DNA of 10,729 nt from Treponema sp. GTDB lineage: Bacteria; Spirochaetota; Spirochaetia; Treponematales; Breznakiellaceae. The notes beneath the pieces were generated by a model that saw nothing but the letters and a program-made list of their open reading frames with translations, was not told the origin of the DNA and did no database searches. Positions 5,833 through 10,729 of the stretch are shown in pieces. Positions within the stretch are counted from its first letter, which is position 1. The number at the start of each line of letters is the position of its first letter. Position numbers and translations under genes: made by a program. The stretch spans positions 1 through 10,729 of the forward strand of contig JAISYA010000231.1 of NCBI GenBank assembly GCA_031270205.1. Direction: 5' to 3'.

Positions 5833-8253
5833 CTATTCGGAATTCGCGCCCCGAGGAGCGTCTGCGCTGCTTTTCGATTTCAGCAAAGCCCCAAGGGTGT
5901 AGGTAGAATCGCCGGATTCCCCTTCAGCCATGTAACGGGATATTTCCTCCCGCTGCATTTTCTTCTGATAGTCACGGATCGAGAAAGCAACCTTCTGCTT
6001 GTCGCCTTGCAACTCAAGAACCACCGCCTTGATCTTGTCCCCGACCTTGTATTTTTTCAGGGCGTCATCGGGATTATCATCCCGGTTTTCGGTAAGATTC
6101 GTTTTGTGGATAAGCCCCTCAATGCCGCCGGGAACCCGTACGAAAATGCCGAAATCGGTGATCGACGCGATTTCCCCTTCCACCGGGAAACCGGGCTTGT
6201 AGGTCCGGGCAAAATTCTCCCACGGGTCCTCGGAAAGCTGCTTTACACCCAGTTTAATATTGCGGCCTTCCCGGTCAAGCTCGATAACCATGACCTCAAT
6301 TTCCTGTCCTTCCGTAAGTTCGCTTTTCGGGTTTTTTACTTTTTTCGTCCAGGAAAGATCGTCGGCGTGGAGGAAGCCGTCAATGCCCTCTTCCAGCTCG
6401 ACAAAAGCGCCGGCGTTGGTGATTTTTACCACTTTGCGGACAAGCCTGGTTCCCACCGGATATTTTTCGTCAATGGTTTCCCAGGGGTTGTCCGTTACCT
6501 GTTTGAGTCCCAGCGAGACCCTCCCCGCCTGCAAATCGTAACCGAGGATCATGCACTCCACAATGTCGCCGGATTTTACCAGTTCCTGGGGTTTCTGGAT
6601 TTTTTTCACCCAGGAGAATTCGGAAATATGGGCAAGGCCCTCAATGCCCTCTTCAAGCTCGATGAAAGCGCCGAAATCGGTGAGTTTGGTCACCGTGCCT
6701 TTAACTATGTCGTTGACGTGGTACTTGTCTTCAAAGTGTACCCAGGGATCGTCGGTAAAATGTTTGAGCGAAAGGTTGATCCGTTTTTCAACCGGATCGA
6801 TGCGGATGACCTTGAGGCGTATTTCCTGGCCTTTTTTCACAAAGTCCTTGGGCCGGGTAACGTGTCCCCAGCTCATGTCGTTGATGTGGAGGAGGCCGTC
6901 AAAACCGCCGAGATCGATGAACGCGCCGAAAGAGGTAAAACTCTTTACCGCGCCGGTAACGTCCGCGCCGATGGGAGTGTTCTCAAAGAAATCGTTCCGT
7001 TTGCGCTCAAGCTCTTCTTCGAGGAACTTGCGGCGGTTCACCACGATGTTGATTTTTCCGTCCGAGTACAGCCGCTCCACATAGAACCGGGTTTTAAGGC
7101 CGACGAACTGTTCCGGCTTATCGACCTTCTGCACGTCGGACTGGCTGATCGGGAGGAAGGCGTGCACACCCGCGCCAAGATCAACATCGAAACCGCCTTT
7201 GACGAGCTTTTCAATAGTTCCTTCGACCGCGGTATGATCCTGAAAGGCCTGTCGCAGGTTCTTCCAGAAAATTTTAACGTCCGCTTTTTGTTTGGATACA
7301 ATAACTTCCCCATACTTGTTTTCTTTGGTGATGAGGATAACCGAAACGGCGTCCCCGACTTTGGGGATTTCGGTAAATTCGGAGGCAGGTATTTTGCCTT
7401 CGGATTTATAACCCACGTCAATAAATACCTGGTCCGCGGTTACCTGAATAACATTGCCCTCAACCATTTGGCCTTCTTCAAGCTGTTCAAGGGATTTCAA
7501 GTACTCTTCCTGTAGTTGAGTCTGAATGTTCTCGCCGTCTTTTATCGAACTAGTGTCCGATTCCACTTCCATCTGAGCCATGTCCTGTCCTTCTGCTTTA
7601 TTTTCCTGTTTTATTACAGCTATCAATTTGTCATAAACTTCGTTTAAGGTCAAGCCCGATGTATCGATATATCGTACTCCGGGGGCGATTTTAAGGCTTC
7701 CTTCGGTTTTATTTTGGTCAATCGCGTCCCGCGCCGCTATGGTTTCGCGGATTTCCTCCATGCTGAGGCGGGAAATCCCCTGCTCAAAGCGCCGCTTCGC
7801 CCGCGCCTGGACCGAGGCGTCAAGGTAAAAACGATACTCGGCGTCGGGAAAAACCACAGTGGTCATGTCCCTGCCCTCGGTGATAACGTTGCCCCTTTCG
7901 GCAAGGCGGCGGACAAGGTCGTTTACCAGATGACGTACCGGCACAATAGCCGAAAGGGGCGCCGAAAAACGGTCGATTTCGTCAGTGTGGAGGCCGCCGG
8001 TAACATCCCCGTTTTCAAGAAACACGCGATCCTCCCGGTAGTCGATTGCCGCTTTCCGGGCGAATTCCAGCACTTTTTCGCCGTCAAACGGATCGATACC
8101 GGCGCCGACGCAGCCTAAAGTGATCGCCCGGTAGAGGTTCCCCGAATTGATGCAGGTAAAGCCCCTGCCCTCCCCGTCTTTGAGACGCTCCGCGAGCAGT
8201 TTGGCGATAGTACTTTTTCCCGATCCCGCAGGCCCGTCAATGGCTATGACCAT
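5833..8253 (-). CDS. Cytidylate kinase fused to 30S ribosomal protein S1
   Basis: 806 residues in one unbroken frame. Residues 1-222 are a CMP/dCMP kinase: P-loop GPAGSGKST (7-15), CMP-binding insert around 70-115, EGRDM (126-130), lid RDAIDQNK (175-182) and YIDTSG (195-200). Residues 225-806 are ribosomal protein S1 with six OB-fold S1 domains, starting near 262, 342, 429, 514, 601 and 689; domains 3 to 6 show the typical FGAFI/GLLHI pattern. S1 brings mRNA to the 30S subunit; the kinase makes (d)CDP. Adjacent cmk and rpsA are common, and the fused form is known from Treponema. The start is supported by GGAGAGG (8261-8267), 7 nt before the ATG, which overlaps the end of rluB by 17 nt. An ATG with a good ribosome binding site at the domain junction could additionally give free S1. 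Two kinase-motif residues differ from E. coli (Thr131 for Gly, Lys182 for Arg). Symbol left blank because two gene names (cmk, rpsA) apply. Confidence 0.95.
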   Translation of the reverse strand: MVIAIDGPAGSGKSTIAKLLAERLKDGEGRGFTCINSGNLYRAITLGCVGAGIDPFDGEKVLEFARKAAIDYREDRVFLENGDVTGGLHTDEIDRFSAPLSAIVPVRHLVNDLVRRLAERGNVITEGRDMTTVVFPDAEYRFYLDASVQARAKRRFEQGISRLSMEEIRETIAARDAIDQNKTEGSLKIAPGVRYIDTSGLTLNEVYDKLIAVIKQENKAEGQDMAQMEVESDTSSIKDGENIQTQLQEEYLKSLEQLEEGQMVEGNVIQVTADQVFIDVGYKSEGKIPASEFTEIPKVGDAVSVILITKENKYGEVIVSKQKADVKIFWKNLRQAFQDHTAVEGTIEKLVKGGFDVDLGAGVHAFLPISQSDVQKVDKPEQFVGLKTRFYVERLYSDGKINIVVNRRKFLEEELERKRNDFFENTPIGADVTGAVKSFTSFGAFIDLGGFDGLLHINDMSWGHVTRPKDFVKKGQEIRLKVIRIDPVEKRINLSLKHFTDDPWVHFEDKYHVNDIVKGTVTKLTDFGAFIELEEGIEGLAHISEFSWVKKIQKPQELVKSGDIVECMILGYDLQAGRVSLGLKQVTDNPWETIDEKYPVGTRLVRKVVKITNAGAFVELEEGIDGFLHADDLSWTKKVKNPKSELTEGQEIEVMVIELDREGRNIKLGVKQLSEDPWENFARTYKPGFPVEGEIASITDFGIFVRVPGGIEGLIHKTNLTENRDDNPDDALKKYKVGDKIKAVVLELQGDKQKVAFSIRDYQKKMQREEISRYMAEGESGDSTYTLGALLKSKSSADAPRGANSE
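7579..7592 (-). promoter_or_regulatory. Internal ribosome binding site and ATG at the kinase/S1 junction
   Basis: On the minus strand AAGGA (7588-7592) lies 6 nt before an in-frame ATG (7579-7581, Met225 of the fusion). Initiation here would yield a 582-residue protein beginning MAQMEVESD, close to the length of a free-standing S1 with six domains. The site lies exactly where the two ancestral proteins join, so it may be the retained rpsA start. Confidence 0.4.
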
Positions 8254-8968
8254 TATTCAACCTCTCCAATTCGTTTTTTGTCAAAGGCCGCGAAGCGCCC
8301 TCGCCCAGATCGCCAAGCGTCACCGGGCCGATGCGTACCCGGCAGAGCCGCGCCGGGTGCAGGTGGAAGTGGGAAAACACCCGGCGGATTTCCCGGTTTT
8401 TCCCCTCAACCAACACTATTCGCAGACTTTTGCGGCCGGTTTTTTCCACTTCTTTAGCCTGATAGCGCACCCCGTCAATGGTAATCCCCCGCGCTAAAGC
8501 CTCCGCGGCCTCGCCAGGGATGGGGCCGGTCGCGTCCACCAGGTACTCTTTTTCAAGGCCTGAACGGGGATGCCCCAGGCGGGCGGTAAAATCCCCGTCG
8601 TTGGTAAAAAAAATAAGCCCCGAAGACAAAAAATCCAGACGGCCCACGTTGTACAGCCGCCGTGAGGATCCCTCCGGAATCAGATCCAGAGCCAGGGGCC
8701 GCCCCTGGGGGTCCCGGGAAGCGCAAATATAGCCCGGCGGCTTGTGAAGGACAAGGTAGACGAAACCGCTTTCCGCCCGCACGGGTTTGCCGTCCAGCAG
8801 TACAATGTCGCCGGGAAAAACCCTGCTTCCCAGGACGCTAACCTTTTCCCCGTTCACCGACACCCTGCCCCCGCTAATGAAGGCCTCGGCGGCCCGCCGC
8901 GAAGCCACTCCCGCGTGGGCCAAATATACCTGCAAACGCAGGCCCTTATCGTTATCCCTACTATCCAA
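8237..8968 (-). CDS. rluB: RluB/RsuA-family rRNA pseudouridine synthase
   Basis: 243 residues from a TTG at 8968. Isomerises a specific uridine of rRNA to pseudouridine. An N-terminal S4 RNA-binding domain (about 10-58, with LAHAGVASRRAAEAFI) is followed by the catalytic domain: NVGRLDFLSSGLIFFTNDG carries the catalytic Asp112, then LEKEYLV and the family signature EGKNREIRRVF. The scpA-scpB-rluB-cmk gene order favours RluB (large-subunit target) over RsuA, but the target is not provable from sequence. Start choice: the longest form begins with a TTG at 9028, directly after an in-frame stop and without a ribosome binding site; the TTG at 8968 has AAAGG (8976-8980) 7 nt upstream and suits the S4 domain better. 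No ATG is available. It overlaps cmk-rpsA by 17 nt, so the two are coupled. Confidence 0.9.
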   Translation of the reverse strand: MDSRDNDKGLRLQVYLAHAGVASRRAAEAFISGGRVSVNGEKVSVLGSRVFPGDIVLLDGKPVRAESGFVYLVLHKPPGYICASRDPQGRPLALDLIPEGSSRRLYNVGRLDFLSSGLIFFTNDGDFTARLGHPRSGLEKEYLVDATGPIPGEAAEALARGITIDGVRYQAKEVEKTGRKSLRIVLVEGKNREIRRVFSHFHLHPARLCRVRIGPVTLGDLGEGASRPLTKNELERLNNGHSH

Positions 8969-9161
8969 AATTGTACCTTTAATGACGCTCCCTACCCTGA
9001 AGGGCGAGGTATGTACCCGGCCTTCCAATCAACAACAGACAGACCACACGGAAAACCGCGCTTCGCTACGCAACGCGCCGGACCTTTGGCCCGAAATTCC
9101 TGCTTTTGTCCGTGTTTTCCGTCCCCGGTTAATTTCCCGATTAAGTGGACGCGCACGCGCA
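8969..9161 (-). other. 193-nt gene-free spacer inside the scp-rlu-cmk cluster, with inverted repeat
   Basis: The other gaps in this cluster are 33 nt or less, or overlaps, so this one stands out. ACGGAAAAC (9048-9056) and GTTTTCCGT (9114-9122) form a perfect 9-bp inverted repeat around a 57-nt loop, which itself holds GC-rich short self-complementary stretches (CGCG, GCGC) near 9057-9080. No convincing promoter, T-run terminator or reading frame with a family match is seen. It could be a structured leader, a processing site or a remnant of a REP-like repeat. Confidence 0.5.
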
Positions 9162-9710
9162 TCACCCTCCTTCAAGCTCAAAGCGGTCGATATCGCTTTC
9201 GTCAAGTTTGGGAAGATCGACGATGGAATTAAGCCGGAACAGTTTGAGGAATTCCCTGGTGGTGCCGTACTGGGCAGGCTTGCCCGGCACGTCCTTTTTG
9301 CCCGCTTCCCGGATAAGTTCTTTTTCAAGCAGCAGGCGGATCATACTATCCGCCGAAACACCGCGGACCGCCTCAATTTCGGCCCTGGTAACGGGCTGGG
9401 AATAGGCGATAATCGACAAGGTCTCCATGGCCGCGCGGGAAATTTTCGATTCGTTTTTTTTGCCGTAGCGTTCTTTCAGCTTGTCCCAATAGTCCCGCTT
9501 GGGGGAGATCATCACCCCGCCGCCGATGCGGGACAGATCAAGCCCTGAATCCTGGGCGGCATAGCGCGCCTCCAGTTTTTTCAGGGCCTCTTTCACGATC
9601 TCTTTTGCAAGGCCCGAAATCCGGCCGATAGCCGCCTCGTCTATGGGATCGGATTCCAGGTAGAGAATCGCCTCAATGAGGGCCGTTTCCTTTTCCAAAT
9701 GCGCTGTCAA
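9162..9710 (-). CDS. scpB: Segregation and condensation protein B
   Basis: 182 residues from the TTG at 9710. ScpB dimers bind the ScpA kleisin and regulate the SMC complex that organises and helps segregate the chromosome. The protein consists of two winged-helix domains. Family signatures are SRAAMETL (91-98), IAYSQPVTRAEIEAVRGV (101-118) and GKKDVPGKPAQYGTT (137-151), close to the ScpB consensus. No ATG is available. The longest form starts at a TTG at 9722, but the TTG at 9710 has GGAG (9717-9720) at the right 6-nt spacing, so it is preferred. It follows scpA by 18 nt and is surely co-transcribed with it. Length is normal for the family and no key segment is missing. Confidence 0.95.
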   Translation of the reverse strand: MTAHLEKETALIEAILYLESDPIDEAAIGRISGLAKEIVKEALKKLEARYAAQDSGLDLSRIGGGVMISPKRDYWDKLKERYGKKNESKISRAAMETLSIIAYSQPVTRAEIEAVRGVSADSMIRLLLEKELIREAGKKDVPGKPAQYGTTREFLKLFRLNSIVDLPKLDESDIDRFELEGG

Positions 9711-9716
9711 CTGCAA

Positions 9717-9720
9717 CTCC
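9717..9720 (-). promoter_or_regulatory. Ribosome binding site deciding the scpB start
   Basis: GGAG on the minus strand, 6 nt before TTG (9708-9710). It lies within the first codons of the longer TTG reading, which argues against initiation at 9722. Confidence 0.55.
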
Positions 9721-9728
9721 AAAAATGG

Positions 9729-10472
9729 TTATGAGGCCGCGGCGTGGGGTTTTATCAGAATATCCCCGAACATGCGGTGCTGGACAACGATGATCATCCG
9801 AATCTTTAACGCTTCCAGTACCGCCATGAAAGCGCAGACAATATCCATCACCGAATTGGAGCGGACCACGAGATCGGTAAAACTGCACTCCCCCCGGTTT
9901 TCCAGAAACTCGGAAAGCAGGGTGATTTTTTCGTTCACCGTTATTTCCTCGTACAGGTCGAAGATACGCTCACCGGGCAGATGCCGCAGCATGGCGGAAA
10001 AAATTGTTAACAGGTCCCAGACATCAACCTTTTCCCAAAGGTCGCCGTCGGCAAAGGGCAAAGCCCGCTGGAGTTTGCGCCGCTCGATCACCCACTCCGC
10101 TTCTTTTTCCTTTGCTTCCATCAACCCGGCGAGTTTTTTGAATTTCTGGTATTCGATAAGCCGGTCCACCAGTTCCTGCCGGGGATCCGCTGAATCGCCG
10201 TCTTCCTCCATTTCCACCGGCAGCAATGTCCGGGACTTGATATACAGCAGCGTCGCCGCCATGACATGGAATTCGGTAACGTCCTCAAGGTCCAAAGTTT
10301 CGGCGCGGCGCAGATAGTCCAGATACTGTTCGGTTATCTGGGCAATGGGAATGTCGTATATGTTAACTTCGTTTTTCCTGATCAAAAAGATCAGCAGGTC
10401 GAGGGGCCCCTCAAACTCGTTTATCCTGAAGCTGCGCTTGCCCTCGCCGCCTGCTTCACCGGCTTCTTCCAT
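9729..10472 (-). CDS. scpA: Segregation and condensation protein A (kleisin)
   Basis: 247 residues from the ATG at 10472. ScpA bridges the SMC head domains and is required for chromosome condensation. The N-terminal signature FEGPLDLLIFLIRKNEVNIYDIPI (from residue 20) and the helix AATLLYIKSRTLLP (72-85) are characteristic; PRQELVDRLIEYQKFK (97-112) leads into a middle helical region, and the C-terminal winged helix runs about 180-240 (VMDIVCAFMAVLEALKI). The frame is open to a GTG at 10616 and an ATG at 10577, but the extra residues are Pro/Arg-rich and unlike the family, so the ATG at 10472 is preferred. That ATG has no ribosome binding site; a -10-like TATACT lies 7 nt upstream. scpB follows after 18 nt. 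Confidence 0.95.
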   Translation of the reverse strand: MEEAGEAGGEGKRSFRINEFEGPLDLLIFLIRKNEVNIYDIPIAQITEQYLDYLRRAETLDLEDVTEFHVMAATLLYIKSRTLLPVEMEEDGDSADPRQELVDRLIEYQKFKKLAGLMEAKEKEAEWVIERRKLQRALPFADGDLWEKVDVWDLLTIFSAMLRHLPGERIFDLYEEITVNEKITLLSEFLENRGECSFTDLVVRSNSVMDIVCAFMAVLEALKIRMIIVVQHRMFGDILIKPHAAAS

Positions 10473-10479
10473 TGGGAGT

Positions 10480-10485
10480 AGTATA
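10480..10485 (-). promoter_or_regulatory. Candidate -10 element directly before scpA
   Basis: TATACT on the minus strand matches five of six bases of the -10 consensus and ends 7 nt before the scpA ATG. At 17-nt spacing the -35 position is poor (TTCCCT). If used, the transcript would begin at or next to the start codon, giving a leaderless mRNA. Confidence 0.3.
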
Positions 10486-10553
10486 ACGGAAAATGAGGAA
10501 AAAGGGAAGAGCGCGCGTATTGCGGCAGGGCATCGGCGTTTGCTTTTTTTAAT

Positions 10554-10568
10554 TGGCACATACGGTGC
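10554..10568 (+). promoter_or_regulatory. Sigma-54-like promoter motif facing the gene-free spacer
   Basis: TGGCAC (10554-10559), five bases, then GTGC (10565-10568): nine of the ten core positions of TGGCAC-N5-TTGC, with GG and GC exactly 10 nt apart. It points to the right, away from scpA, with no plus-strand gene visible downstream in the window. It may be chance, or it may drive a small RNA. Confidence 0.3.
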
Positions 10569-10668
10569 GGGCGGCATACTATGCGGCGCTATAAGCGCGG
10601 GCCGCGCGGGAAACACCCGCCACAGGCCGCGCGCACAGGCGCTGGTATCCCTTTCCCTGCGCTGATCC

Positions 10669-10696
10669 CGCCCTGTTCCGCCTTGCCGCGAGGGCG
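10669..10696 (-). terminator. Hairpin directly after the edge gene, possible terminator
   Basis: CGCCCT (10669-10674) pairs with AGGGCG (10691-10696) over a 16-nt loop. On the minus strand it begins 1 nt after the TAA at 10698-10700. There is no T-run after it, so its role as terminator is uncertain. Confidence 0.3.
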
Positions 10697-10697
10697 A

Positions 10698-10729
10698 TTA
10701 ATCCCCTTCAATACAGCCTATGTCGATCC
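10698..10729 (-). CDS. Possible C-terminal end of an unidentified gene (cut by window edge)
   Basis: On the minus strand the frame reads IDIGCIEGD and then TAA. The other two minus frames stop within the first six codons (TAG, TGA), so this is the frame that could carry a gene coming in from the right. A hairpin follows the stop at once, as would suit a gene end. Nine residues are too few to identify a family. Confidence 0.25.
   Translation of the reverse strand, partial: IDIGCIEGD

Larger units (their letters stand above)
10473..10697. other. GC-rich gene-free spacer upstream of scpA with hairpins and a 9-bp direct repeat
   Basis: 225 nt between the end of the edge gene and scpA. It contains GCGGG-AAACA-CCCGC (10606-10620, five pairs, 5-nt loop), the direct repeat GGCCGCGCG at 10600-10608 and 10625-10633, and CGCCCT/AGGGCG (10669-10674 and 10691-10696). 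A sigma-54-like motif on the plus strand sits at 10554-10568. No reading frame here resembles a protein. Confidence 0.5.

Noticed and set aside
6007..7515. Long plus-strand open frame (502 codons) opposite cmk-rpsA
   Set aside because: Its translation has no recognisable domain, and the minus strand here encodes six well-formed S1 domains; it is a shadow frame of a GC-rich gene.
7560..7640. Sequencing frameshift or misassembly joining cmk and rpsA
   Set aside because: The frame is open throughout, the junction has a natural linker, and this fusion is known in Treponema.
9001..9040. Internal promoter for rluB-cmk-rpsA in the spacer (CTGTTG-N17-TACATA)
   Set aside because: Only two of six and three of six bases match the -35 and -10 consensus; too weak to list.
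9029..9328. Minus-strand open frame of 99 codons overlapping scpB and the spacer
   Set aside because: Two thirds lie inside the well-supported scpB in another frame; the spacer part is Arg/Ser-rich without homology.
10473..10616. N-terminal extension of scpA to GTG 10616 or ATG 10577
   Set aside because: The 48 extra residues are Pro/Arg-rich and unlike ScpA, which begins shortly before the FEGPLDLL motif; no ribosome binding site is seen at either codon.
1..10729. Defence island, mobile element or phage signature
   Set aside because: No transposase, integrase, restriction, toxin-antitoxin or CRISPR-associated motif was found in any plausible gene; all but the lipoprotein, HEAT and TPR genes belong to well-known families.

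Overview
The window reads as chromosomal DNA from a spirochaete, most likely a Treponema relative of moderate to high GC. The best pointers are an unbroken fusion of cytidylate kinase to ribosomal protein S1 (an arrangement I know from Treponema), a spirochaete-style lipoprotein, and a HEAT-repeat exported protein translationally coupled to tgt. Two HEAT-gene samples (1681-1860) count to about 66% GC by hand. The genus is an inference from gene content.

Layout. Positions 1-2510 on the plus strand hold the 3' part of tgt (queuosine tRNA modification) and an exported HEAT-repeat protein whose start overlaps the tgt stop (ATGA). Positions 2511-2665 lie between converging genes and contain a hairpin with T-rich ends on both strands, a likely bidirectional terminator. 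Everything from about 2666 to the right edge is on the minus strand. In transcription order, right to left: the last codons of an unidentified gene; a 225-nt GC-rich spacer; scpA; scpB; a 193-nt spacer; an RluB/RsuA-type pseudouridine synthase; cmk-rpsA; a GAF/AAA+/Fis sigma-54 activator; and a membrane-anchored TPR protein. After a 164-nt gap comes a separate, lower-GC lipoprotein gene with its own candidate promoter and a duplicated ribosome-binding segment.

Working together: scpA and scpB make the kleisin and winged-helix partners of the SMC chromosome-organising complex. rluB, cmk-rpsA and tgt serve rRNA modification, pyrimidine nucleotide supply, translation and tRNA modification. The scpA-scpB-rluB-cmk order is a recurrent bacterial housekeeping neighbourhood. 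The sigma-54 activator and TPR membrane protein sit 3 nt apart at the end of this cluster and probably share its transcript.

No CRISPR array, transposon, phage gene, tRNA or rRNA was seen. I do not find a clearly new defence or mobile system. The points worth a second look are small-scale: a second start site inside cmk-rpsA, a GAFTNA variant of the sigma-54 contact loop, two sigma-54-like promoter motifs (one facing a gene-free, hairpin-bearing spacer), a tandem 21-bp duplication carrying the lipoprotein ribosome-binding site, and a possibly leaderless scpA.
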